Shown: one piece after another, positions 1 through 6,352 of the stretch
Layout of the letters: every line of letters begins with the position of its first letter
Numbering within the stretch: position 1 is the first letter of the stretch
Source: Kofleriaceae bacterium
Lineage (GTDB): Bacteria; Myxococcota_A; Polyangia; Haliangiales; Haliangiaceae
NCBI GenBank assembly: GCA_016763395.1
Contig: JAESTW010000352.1
Location: 1-6,352 of the forward strand
DNA length: 6,352 nucleotides
Reading direction: 5' to 3'
The notes under the pieces: generated by a model
The model's input: the letters and a program-made list of their open reading frames with translations, nothing else
Databases searched by the model: none
What the model was told of the DNA's origin: nothing
Program-made: the position numbers and the translations under genes

Positions 1-479
1 CAGGCTCCTATGAGGGCACAGCCGAATTCGCCGGCAAAGAACTAGTGAGTGCCGGACGCTCGGACATCCTCGTTGCCAAATTTAACGCCAACGGTGATGC
101 CATCTGGTCCAAGAGCTTTGGTGCCAAAGACGAAGACTGGGGCAATGGCATCAGTTCCGACTCCCTCGGCAATACCTATGTAACCGGATGGTTCCGCTAC
201 GAGGTTGCATTTGGCGAGACAAAGCTCAAAGCCAAAGGCGACCAAGACGCCATGCTGATCAAACTCGATCCTAAAGGCGAAGTCCTCTGGGCCAAGTCAT
301 TTGGCAACAAGAGTCTAGACATGGGCAAAGCCGTCGCCACAACCCCGGACAACGGAGTAGTCGCAATCGGCGTGTATCACCTGAGCGTCGACCTGGGCAG
401 CGGCGAGCTAAAGCCCATCGTCACCGGCGACAAGCCCAACCAGAGCGCCGAACTCTACCTCGGCGTGTTTGGGCCCTAG
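1..479 (+). CDS. SBBP-type beta-propeller repeat protein, C-terminal part
   Basis: This is the 3' end of a gene; the frame is open from base 3 to the TAG at 477-479, so the true start lies left of the window. The visible 159 residues hold about two and a half copies of a repeat. Each copy reads roughly D-x-(L/M)-(V/L)-x-K-(F/L)-(N/D)-x-x-G-(D/E)-x-x-W-(S/A)-K-S-F-G, followed by a 'GN-x-Y-V-x-G' or equivalent strand; clear units start near bases 63 and 246. This is the pattern of SBBP (seven-bladed beta-propeller, PF06739-like) repeats, common in secreted or lipid-anchored proteins of myxobacteria and relatives. The last strand (ending LGVFGP) probably closes the propeller. The function of such proteins is generally unknown; surface binding is an inference. 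13 of the 15 alanine codons are GCC, a bias not shared by the next gene. No signal peptide can be judged because the N-terminus is missing. Confidence 0.85.
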   Translation, partial: GSYEGTAEFAGKELVSAGRSDILVAKFNANGDAIWSKSFGAKDEDWGNGISSDSLGNTYVTGWFRYEVAFGETKLKAKGDQDAMLIKLDPKGEVLWAKSFGNKSLDMGKAVATTPDNGVVAIGVYHLSVDLGSGELKPIVTGDKPNQSAELYLGVFGP

Positions 480-578
480 GTAGCATTTCCTGGGAGTTAC
501 TCTCAGCTCAACAACAAGCGGTAAACAAGGATAGCCTACACGTCGTCTAAAAAATGGATTGATTACGAACACTTCTTA

Positions 579-612
579 TACATGTTCGAACCACCGAGAC
601 CACCGACATGTA
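579..612. repeat. Inverted repeat TACATGT/ACATGTA enclosing a tandem ACCACCGA
   Basis: A perfect 7-base inverted repeat has arms at 579-585 and 606-612, separated by 20 bases. The spacer, running into the right arm, holds two copies of ACCACCGA (590-597 and 599-606) with a 9-base period. The symmetric ends with an internal direct repeat could be an operator or a small structured RNA element. No T-run follows, so it is not a typical terminator of the upstream gene. A chance 7-base match in this much sequence is possible. Confidence 0.35.
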
Positions 613-796
613 CTCAACGCTTACGACGTCAGTTCCACACTCAACCGCAGAAATAGCCCGTCTTTTTCGCCGCCCGTTTTACTCGTTGGAGGATTCCGAA
701 ACGAATCACCTGCAAGCGCCACGCTCCCAAAGCCCAGCGGGTCAAGATGAAAGAGTGTCGACCTTGGTTTTCCAAGCGTAGCCGTCAGGCGAGATA

Positions 797-822
797 GCCA
801 ACTCACTTTACGCAGAGTTGGC
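797..822. repeat. Inverted repeat GCCAACTC/GAGTTGGC, 10-base loop
   Basis: Perfect 8-base arms at 797-804 and 815-822 enclose a 10-base loop, so an RNA from either strand could form a stable hairpin. No T-tract follows on the + strand, which argues against an intrinsic terminator. It lies 154 bases before the chosen start of the LRR gene and could be a regulatory hairpin, a protein-binding site, or the folded core of a dispersed repeat. Confidence 0.4.
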
Positions 823-975
823 GTCAATACTTTGAGTGAAGCGCCAGCGACTCCTAAATTAACGCATGTTTTGCGGACTCCAGCATTCGCTGCCTTGCAT
901 AAATGATATGTGCTTTACCCAATTGTCACACTGGCAGCATGGGCAACGCTTCAGCTCAGGGTAAAATGCGGCGCA

Positions 976-3552
976 ATGCCAACGATATCGTACCAAGACG
1001 CTCTCAAAAGTGATGACAAGAACTCAGTTTCGGCCATCGAGGCGCCGAGTGGAGATCTTCGCCGGATCGGCGAGTTTCCCAATCTGACCTCTCTATCGCT
1101 CTCTGGGAACTTTTTCGTTTGCCAGTTCACCTTCCTGAGAGAAGTACCGAAGCTAGAGAAGCTCTACTTAACCAATATGGGGCTCAAAGAAATTCCGGGT
1201 GAAATAGCTCAGCTCCCTGCATTGAACACTCTTTTTGTCGGGCAGAATGAAATTAGGGATTTTTCTGTCCTAGGTGAAATGCCTAAAATTGTGGATCTGA
1301 ACCTCGAGAAAATGAATCTCAAGAAGGTGCCTGATGTCGTTACAAAGATTTCAGGACTCAAGTCTCTCGGTCTCTACGACAACGACATCACGAGCCTTAG
1401 CTCGCTAAAGAAACTAAAGAAGCTGGAGCGACTTTTCGTAGCTAGCAATCGCTTCAAAAAACTTCCTAAGGAGTTTGCCAAGCTTCCTCTACGCGAATTG
1501 CATATTGTTCGCAATTTTGCCTTGGAAGATTACGAAGTCCTTGGGGAACTCACAGAGCTTGAGTCCCTCTCAATTAGCAATTCAACGGATGTTCACAGCA
1601 CCCCTGCGAGTGTCTTCACACTAAAGAAGCTAAAAGCACTCACCATACTGCCCATGTATAACGCGGGTTCTGCTGGCATTGATGGTCTCGAAAACATCGG
1701 CGAACTGGAGGACCTCGAGGAACTGGTAATTGTTGGCTCTCCAATAAGGGAGGTGCCCGCTGGTATTTGCAAACTGCAACGTCTTCGCATCCTCAATCTC
1801 AAAGATAACAAATCCCTAACTTCGATTGAAAATCTACATGATCTTCCGCTTCTTGAAGAACTCGACCTTTCGAGTTGCGATCTTCGTGAGATTGGCGAAG
1901 CATTTTCAACTCTTAAGTCGCTCAAAAAATTGGATCTTTCTCGCAACAAGACGCTTGAGAACATTGATGGACTCCGCGATTTACCGGCGCTGGAGTCGCT
2001 ACAGCTCTATAGCAAACTCAAAGCGCTTCCTGCTTCTCTAGGAACTCTAACAGGACTCAAGAGCCTCCGACTCAGCGCGAAGGCCGACGGTGTGGACTTC
2101 ATTGCATCGCTTACTGAACTCGAAGAGCTGTACATCGCTGATTGTGCCTTTGCTGGACTTCCCGCGACGTTAACGAAGCTCAAGACCTTAACGGTCTACC
2201 GGGAAGAGGAGAGTAGCGATACCTATCTTGAGGCGTATCCAAAACTTGTTGAACTCCGTGTAAATCAACCTTCATTTACCCTGCCCAATCTTCCTCAACT
2301 TGAGAGTCTGAGCATCGGAAGAATCAAGACGAAGCTCGATGTCTCGACGATTGGCACCTGCACACATCTTACATCATTGTCGCTTCATCGCTCGGATGGA
2401 GTTACTAAGATCCCCTCTGAATTCGGCGCAGCCAAGAGCGTGACGAAGCTCGATCTTTCGTTTCTCAAAATGCTGACGGATGTGAGTGCGGTAGGTGGGC
2501 TTACTGCGCTCGAGGAATTCAAGCTCAGCTATGCACGCAAGCTTGAATCTCTCCCCAAAGAGCTTGGTGAACTTGGGGCGTTGCGCACGCTTACTCTCGA
2601 TAGTCTCGATGTGATCACAGACATTGGAGTGGTAGGAGAGCTTTCCGAACTGAGGTCTCTCCATATCGATTCTCTTGATGAGCTTACCGTTCTACCTCAG
2701 TCGCTTGCCAAGCTTACGAAGCTAAAAAGCGTGGAGCTTCGAAGCTCTAAGAAACTCACTGACATCTCGGTTCTAGAGAAGGTGCCGAATCTCGATACGT
2801 TCACAGCGGAGTACTGCAAAGGGCTTAAGCGCAAGAGTCTTGGCGCTGTAGAGAAGGCGATTGAAGCTCGCCAAAATACACACACCGAACTCTCCATGAG
2901 TTACCTGCAGTTTATGGAAGGCGGCGCCTACAAGGCGTTAGAAGGTAAAGAGGATGCTCAAAATAGCTATCCTTTCCCGCTGTGCTTTGGCACGGTTGGA
3001 GATCTTCTGAGCATGATCGAGGACTTTAGTTGGACCGATGATGTACGCGATGACGAAGATCATGCATCCAACGGAATTCTGACCGATTCAGCAAGTGAGC
3101 TCAAGCCGCTTGCAGTTCTCGACTTTGGGTGGGAAGGATGTGATACCAACAATATCGATGCCTATTGTGAAGAAATATTCTTAGTTGATACGGCAAGTGC
3201 GAAAAACGCAGTCTTTCTCTGGGGGCACGATGGCTCTCCGGAAAAAATTCACGATACTTTTGATGTGTTCTTGGCCAGCTTACAAGATTTCTCCATTGAT
3301 GAGGCGAACGACGAAGTGGTCAATGCTACCCGCACGTATCTAGAGTTCATCGATGGGAAATCAGAGAAGTTCTGGCAGATCGTTGTTACCGGCTCCCAGT
3401 ATGAAGTCACCTACGGGAAAATCGGAAAAAATGGGAGCTCGAAAACAAAAGAATTTGCTTCTACTGAGGCTGCTCAGAAAGACGCGGACAAACTCATTGC
3501 CAGTAAGAAGAAGAAAGGCTACGCAGAGAAGGCCTACTACGAATTCAAATGA
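976..3552 (+). CDS. Leucine-rich repeat protein with SMI1/KNR4-like and WGR-like C-terminal domains
   Basis: Predicted 858-residue protein without signal peptide or membrane segment, so probably cytoplasmic. Residues ~29-630 are about 25 leucine-rich repeats of 20-25 residues. They alternate between an 'IPxxLxxLxxL' type (e.g. LKEIPGEIAQLPAL) and an SDS22-like 'DxSxLxxLxxL' type (e.g. IRDFSVLGEMPKI), forming a long solenoid suited to protein binding. Residues ~636-778 resemble the SMI1/KNR4 (SUKH) fold: an early YLQFMEGG, then LAVLDFGWEG, VFLWGHDG and a final FDVFLASLQDF. This assignment is moderate. Residues ~796-858 are a WGR-like domain: FWQIVVTGSQYEVTYGKIG, a KTKEF strand, a lysine-rich helix, and terminal GYAEKAYYEF. 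SUKH proteins are often immunity proteins against polymorphic toxins, and WGR domains occur in nucleic-acid-linked proteins such as PARPs; a role here is inference. ATG 976 is preferred because an AGGG lies about 14 bases upstream. GTG 910 would add 22 residues but has no ribosome-binding site and starts inside the odd upstream block. Its stop is 8 bases from that of the convergent lipoprotein gene. Confidence 0.92.
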   Translation: MPTISYQDALKSDDKNSVSAIEAPSGDLRRIGEFPNLTSLSLSGNFFVCQFTFLREVPKLEKLYLTNMGLKEIPGEIAQLPALNTLFVGQNEIRDFSVLGEMPKIVDLNLEKMNLKKVPDVVTKISGLKSLGLYDNDITSLSSLKKLKKLERLFVASNRFKKLPKEFAKLPLRELHIVRNFALEDYEVLGELTELESLSISNSTDVHSTPASVFTLKKLKALTILPMYNAGSAGIDGLENIGELEDLEELVIVGSPIREVPAGICKLQRLRILNLKDNKSLTSIENLHDLPLLEELDLSSCDLREIGEAFSTLKSLKKLDLSRNKTLENIDGLRDLPALESLQLYSKLKALPASLGTLTGLKSLRLSAKADGVDFIASLTELEELYIADCAFAGLPATLTKLKTLTVYREEESSDTYLEAYPKLVELRVNQPSFTLPNLPQLESLSIGRIKTKLDVSTIGTCTHLTSLSLHRSDGVTKIPSEFGAAKSVTKLDLSFLKMLTDVSAVGGLTALEEFKLSYARKLESLPKELGELGALRTLTLDSLDVITDIGVVGELSELRSLHIDSLDELTVLPQSLAKLTKLKSVELRSSKKLTDISVLEKVPNLDTFTAEYCKGLKRKSLGAVEKAIEARQNTHTELSMSYLQFMEGGAYKALEGKEDAQNSYPFPLCFGTVGDLLSMIEDFSWTDDVRDDEDHASNGILTDSASELKPLAVLDFGWEGCDTNNIDAYCEEIFLVDTASAKNAVFLWGHDGSPEKIHDTFDVFLASLQDFSIDEANDEVVNATRTYLEFIDGKSEKFWQIVVTGSQYEVTYGKIGKNGSSKTKEFASTEAAQKDADKLIASKKKKGYAEKAYYEFK

Positions 3553-3560
3553 GAAACCCA

Positions 3561-4475
3561 TCATTGGCGTCTGCGCTCTTTTCCAACCACAATAAGGGTG
3601 CTTCCCTCCGCCCTAACGGTAAAGGCTCGGCGTTTTAGGGTGAGCCCCGTTAGTGTGAAGCCGTCTCCGAGGGCCGCGTTCAAGGCGTCAACAATGTCTG
3701 GATTGTCGCTGAGTGCAAAACTGCCATCGTCTGCCATACGACATCGCAGGTCGACGACTCGGTCGGACCGAGGAAAGTCAAAGATGTGGACGTACACCGA
3801 GTTGCCCGCGACTCCCGATGGAGTCCATGTGATGGGCGTGTTGGCACCCACGTCGGCACGTGCTATCGGCATGAAGTTAGTAATTTGCGGAACGTTGGGT
3901 ACAGGTATTCCCTTGATCATCGGAAACTCATCCCCTGGGATGTCTAGCGTTAAGGGCTCGGGAATAGGGTACGGCCCGATCTCAAAGCGGCTCTCCGAGC
4001 GAACAATCGATGTGTACACACCGCTTTCACCATTTAGCGTAAACGTATCGCCCGCACTAACAAGGTTGAACTGGGCTTTGGGAAATCCAATCACAGAGGC
4101 ATCGGTTGGAATCGTCTCCGTGATGCGTAGATTGCATTTGTCGATGGCGGGCGGGACGCTGAGTGCGAACACTGATGCTGGCTGACTGTCAACCATTTGC
4201 AAAAAGTTAGCATCGTAGTTCACCTGGTCCTCTAGATCATCACTGATGAGGTCGAAATAGGCATAGTACTCAAATGGGCCGCCGAGGTTTTGTACTGGGT
4301 TGGTAACGCGGACATCTAGGCGCCCGCTACTGTTTTCATCGTCCGATGAAGAGCTGCCACATCCAGCAGCAAGGGAATTCGCGCCTAGGAGTAGCAGCGT
4401 CGATAGCCCGAACAGGGCACTCGATTTGAGGCTGCGTAGTTTTCGTAGACTGATTGTTGTGGTGATATTTTCCAT
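3561..4475 (-). CDS. Predicted lipoprotein of unknown function
   Basis: Predicted 304-residue protein. The N-terminus has a basic stretch (RKLRSLK, residues 11-17), a hydrophobic core (ALFGLSTLLLLGA, 20-32) and a lipobox-like LAAGC with Cys39. A Gly/Ser/Asp-rich tether follows (GSSSSDDENSS), typical of lipoproteins anchored in the envelope. The Leu sits at -4 rather than the usual -3, so the lipobox is slightly irregular. The mature part looks all-beta, with a Pro-rich middle (residues ~185-220), an ITWTPSG strand (~226-232) and an RCRMADDGSF segment (~257-266). Such 'WTP' and 'C...DDGSF' motifs recur in myxobacterial-type lipoproteins of unknown role. I do not recognise a specific family. 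ATG 4475 is chosen because it gives a proper signal peptide; a purine-rich AAAAGAAA lies just upstream. The frame stays open back to 4940, but that extension lies antisense to the kinase gene and lacks protein character. Confidence 0.88.
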   Translation of the reverse strand: MENITTTISLRKLRSLKSSALFGLSTLLLLGANSLAAGCGSSSSDDENSSGRLDVRVTNPVQNLGGPFEYYAYFDLISDDLEDQVNYDANFLQMVDSQPASVFALSVPPAIDKCNLRITETIPTDASVIGFPKAQFNLVSAGDTFTLNGESGVYTSIVRSESRFEIGPYPIPEPLTLDIPGDEFPMIKGIPVPNVPQITNFMPIARADVGANTPITWTPSGVAGNSVYVHIFDFPRSDRVVDLRCRMADDGSFALSDNPDIVDALNAALGDGFTLTGLTLKRRAFTVRAEGSTLIVVGKERRRQ

Positions 4476-4629
4476 GGTTTGTTTCTTTTCGAATTCTTGA
4501 GTCACAAGGCAGAGATAGGGCGTGAGTTCCAATCTACAGCGCTGGTACGAATCCGTCGTGAGCAAAGAGTGCCAACGGAAACAGGCTCTCTGCCCTTGAC
4601 AAAAAGAGGCGAATCGAGTTCCGCTCTCT
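4476..4629. promoter_or_regulatory. Divergent intergenic region between lipoprotein and kinase genes
   Basis: These 154 bases separate two divergent starts and should hold both promoters. On the + strand a perfect -35-like TTGACA lies at 4596-4601, but no good TATAAT-like hexamer follows at 16-18 bases, so a standard sigma-70 promoter is not supported. No clear inverted or direct repeat that would mark a regulator site was seen. Shared control of both genes is possible but only inferred from the layout. Confidence 0.35.
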
Positions 4630-5967
4630 GTGTTGATACGTCGCCTGCAAACCTCTGACCTCGCCGATGCAGCCATCTCTGAGTCATTCAAACTTTGGGT
4701 GCGCGAAACGGTACGAGGACGAATCCAGGCAATGGCGCTCTTGATGGTTGGCATTTTTACGCTAGCCCTGTTTCTAGAGCTTGCTCTCGCCAATGAACAA
4801 GTGCGAGCGGCGAATGGAGCACGTTGGCACTTCGTCATCATCGTGATTTGCAGTGTGTGCTGGATGACGATGCACAAGCTCCCTCTAGCGCGGCAATACC
4901 CAGTCTTCGTTGCGGGCCCGCAGTATTTCCTGACAACCACTGTGGGAGGTTTTTACCTCTCCTCCATGGGAGGATTCGACGGGCCTTTCTTCTATGCGAT
5001 CTATGCGATCGCACCACTGGTGGTCTACCTCCCCTGCGCGTTGCCACAGCGTGTTTTTCTCACCGTTGGCATGGTGACGTGCTTCTCTGTCGCGTTCTTG
5101 GCGCCACACCCAGAGTATCTGCGCTACTCACTCATTCACATCCCAGCGACCTACATCGTACTGGGAAGTGCAGGCTCCATCGCCCTGGGTCATCTTGGAT
5201 ACAAGCTCATCCACGAGCACTACACAATGGGGGAACTTCTCTTACGCAAGAACGAAACCTTGGTAGAGCGCGTTGAGCAAACCTCAGCGGTCGTCGGTAC
5301 GCTCATTGAACGACTGGACACGACGCGCAAAGCCGAGAGAACGCAAATCGCCAGAGTGCTACACGATGAACTGGGGCAGTTAATTGTAGGCGCTCGCATG
5401 AAGATTTCAAATCTCGAGCGGAAATTTCACAAATACGAATCAGAGCAATCTTCATCGAAGTTTTCAAGCGACCTCGAATCTCTTGCCGAACTCATGGAAG
5501 AACTCAATCACTCCTCTCGATACCTTCTCTTGGAACTGCGAAACAAAACCGATGGCGACTTGGAGCAACGTATTGGCACGCTCATCCAATCTCTTGCAGG
5601 GCACGAAGGCCTTTCGGTGAGTCTTGACCTGCAACTACCAAAGCAACCACTGCCGTCCGCGCTTGAGGAGACGGTGTATCGAACCGTCCAAGAAGCTCTC
5701 ACGAATGTGGTGAAACATGCCGGCGTTTGCGATGTCGTTGTGACGATTGGTGCACATGATGGCGAAGACCCTTCCGAAATTGTCGTTACCGTGCGGGACA
5801 CGGGTACTGGTTTCCAGACCGCCATAGTACCTGATGAGGCATCACTGGGGCTCCTAGGCATGCGAGAGAGGGTAGAAGAGGCGAGTGGTACGCTCTCAAT
5901 AACCTCCGATTCCAAAGGAACGCGAATTTCAGCGCGACTCCCTTTGCCCAAACGCGACGTATGTTGA
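4630..5967 (+). CDS. Membrane sensor histidine kinase, NarL/DesK (HisKA_3) class
   Basis: Predicted 445-residue kinase that would autophosphorylate on histidine and pass the phosphate to the regulator encoded 12 bases downstream. Residues ~35-192 hold about six hydrophobic segments (roughly 35-54, 67-82, 96-111, 119-137, 141-158, 171-192) with short loops, so the signal is probably sensed in or at the membrane. A helical linker (~195-240) leads to the HisKA_3 dimerisation domain with the phospho-acceptor box IARVLHDELGQ; His245 is the acceptor, and the DxxxQ pattern (Asp246, Gln250) is the known phosphatase signature of this family. The HATPase_c domain (~345-440) has an N-box with EALTNVVKHA (Asn359), G1 as DTGTGF (390-395) and G2 as GLLGMRER (407-414), so it looks catalytically complete. 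GTG 4630 is the longest start and has no clear ribosome-binding site. ATG 4732 (residue 35), with GAGGAC 11 bases upstream, would start right at the first membrane segment and is a real alternative. The ligand is unknown. Confidence 0.93.
   Translation: MLIRRLQTSDLADAAISESFKLWVRETVRGRIQAMALLMVGIFTLALFLELALANEQVRAANGARWHFVIIVICSVCWMTMHKLPLARQYPVFVAGPQYFLTTTVGGFYLSSMGGFDGPFFYAIYAIAPLVVYLPCALPQRVFLTVGMVTCFSVAFLAPHPEYLRYSLIHIPATYIVLGSAGSIALGHLGYKLIHEHYTMGELLLRKNETLVERVEQTSAVVGTLIERLDTTRKAERTQIARVLHDELGQLIVGARMKISNLERKFHKYESEQSSSKFSSDLESLAELMEELNHSSRYLLLELRNKTDGDLEQRIGTLIQSLAGHEGLSVSLDLQLPKQPLPSALEETVYRTVQEALTNVVKHAGVCDVVVTIGAHDGEDPSEIVVTVRDTGTGFQTAIVPDEASLGLLGMRERVEEASGTLSITSDSKGTRISARLPLPKRDVC
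4992..5009 (+). repeat. Perfect 9-base tandem duplication inside the kinase
   Basis: CTATGCGAT occurs twice back to back (4992-5000 and 5001-5009) in the fourth membrane segment of the kinase, encoding a doubled Tyr-Ala-Ile. It keeps the frame and lengthens the helix by three residues. It may be a replication-slippage duplication or chance. Confidence 0.6.
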
Positions 5968-5979
5968 CATAGTTGGCAC

Positions 5980-6352
5980 ATGTCCCAACCCATACGGATT
6001 CTCATCGTTGATGATCATCCCGTAGTACGAGAGGGGATTCTTCACTACTTTGATGATTCCACCAAACACGATGTAGTGGCCGCAGTCACCTCCCCAAAAG
6101 AAGCCCTGGCGATTCTGGAAAGCCGAGAGGTGGATATCATCATTCTCGATATCCGAATGCCGGAAGGCGTTGATGAAAGCACTATTGCGTCCTTCGTGGA
6201 CCGAGGGATCAGAATAATTCTGTTCAGTCTTATGGAGGAGAGCTGCGTGGTGGCAAGCTTCATTGAAGCCGGCGCCATGGGTTTTGTTTCGAAGGCAGAG
6301 ACGTTGGAAACATTGGCAGAAGCGACATTCGCCGTGGCGAGAGGCGGGCGGG
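5980..6352 (+). CDS. Response regulator, NarL/FixJ-type receiver, 3' end cut off
   Basis: The first 124 residues of a response regulator are visible; the gene runs off the right edge. The receiver domain is complete in its key residues: the acidic pair Asp11-Asp12 (ILIVDDHPVVREG), phospho-acceptor Asp57 (IIILDIRMPEG), the switch residue Ser83 (IILFSLMEE) and the conserved Lys105 (GFVSKAE). The VDDHPVVREG start and the 'GAMGFVSK' ending are typical of the NarL/FixJ group, so a C-terminal LuxR-type helix-turn-helix is expected beyond the window; this is family knowledge, not seen here. The start ATG lies 12 bases after the kinase stop and has no evident Shine-Dalgarno sequence, so translation is likely coupled to the kinase. 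Together they form one operon and a matched pair, with the output genes unknown. Confidence 0.95.
   Translation, partial: MSQPIRILIVDDHPVVREGILHYFDDSTKHDVVAAVTSPKEALAILESREVDIIILDIRMPEGVDESTIASFVDRGIRIILFSLMEESCVVASFIEAGAMGFVSKAETLETLAEATFAVARGGR

Larger units (their letters stand above)
480..975. other. Gene-poor block, possible dispersed repeat or decayed reading frame
   Basis: No convincing gene is seen in these ~500 bases. In the frame shared with the downstream LRR gene, the sequence from 535 is interrupted only by TGA at 748-750 and TGA at 904-906. The part from about 640 to 903 reads as protein-like sequence (for example GGFRNESPASATLPKPSGSR before the first TGA). The opposite strand is also open over 621-827, so openness in one frame is weak evidence. 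The block also contains two perfect inverted repeats, listed separately. The translated motif vaguely resembles short repeated 'hypothetical proteins' annotated in planctomycete genomes such as Rhodopirellula; that is recollection, not a search result. It could be a dispersed intergenic repeat, a pseudogene remnant, or plain 5' region of the LRR gene. No convincing promoter was found. Confidence 0.35.

Noticed and set aside
559..750. 63-codon frame as a small gene
   Set aside because: It needs a TTG start without a ribosome-binding site, and the opposite strand is open over part of the same bases; treated as a possible relic or repeat instead.
3598..4185. 195-codon open frame on the + strand
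   Set aside because: It is a shadow of the lipoprotein gene on the other strand; the lipoprotein has a signal peptide and sensible composition, this frame does not.
24..4496. Seven GAATTC hexamers in the window, more than expected by chance
   Set aside because: Five lie in the coding sense of genes, often as Glu-Phe codon pairs, with no regular spacing or arrangement; no structure supports a function.
4596..4601. TTGACA as the -35 box of a kinase promoter
   Set aside because: No plausible -10 hexamer at 16-18 bases downstream.
4476..4940. Upstream extension of the lipoprotein frame (open to 4940 on the - strand)
   Set aside because: It is antisense to the start of the kinase gene, lacks protein character, and would bury the clear signal peptide that starts at 4475.
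5005..5012. GCGATCGC palindrome (HIP1-like)
   Set aside because: It is the only copy noticed and is produced by codons of a membrane segment.
5508..6005. 165-codon open frame on the - strand
   Set aside because: It lies antisense to the catalytic domain of the kinase, whose N, G1 and G2 motifs are intact.

Overview
The window looks like a bacterial chromosome segment of roughly balanced base composition. It carries several envelope or repeat-rich proteins and one two-component system. The style of the proteins (a propeller-repeat protein, a lipoprotein with a Cys-then-Gly/Ser-rich tether, an LRR protein ending in a WGR-like domain) fits lineages such as Myxococcota/Bradymonadota ('deltaproteobacteria') or Planctomycetota. 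The sequence alone does not decide between them, and no rRNA or tRNA is present.

Layout. (1) 1-479, + strand: the C-terminal end of a protein of SBBP-type beta-propeller repeats, cut by the left edge. (2) 480-975: about 500 bases with no convincing gene. It holds two perfect inverted repeats, a small tandem repeat, and a reading frame open over long stretches but broken by two TGA codons; it may be a dispersed repeat or a decayed gene. (3) 976-3552, + strand: a large cytoplasmic-looking protein with about 25 leucine-rich repeats of two alternating types, then a probable SMI1/KNR4 (SUKH)-like domain and a C-terminal WGR-like domain. (4) 3561-4475, - strand: a predicted lipoprotein of unknown function, convergent with the LRR gene, with only 8 bases between the stop codons. 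(5) 4476-4629: a short divergent intergenic region. (6) 4630-5967, + strand: a membrane sensor histidine kinase of the NarL/DesK (HisKA_3) class. (7) 5980 to the right edge, + strand: the receiver domain of its probable partner, a NarL/FixJ-type response regulator, cut by the edge.

Working together. The kinase and regulator are almost certainly co-transcribed and act as a pair. The lipoprotein is transcribed divergently from them and could be a target or an accessory of the system, but nothing in the sequence proves it. The LRR-SUKH-WGR protein stands alone; its architecture suggests protein binding, possibly in an immunity or conflict role. The part most worth a second look is this fusion protein together with the unusual block just upstream of it.
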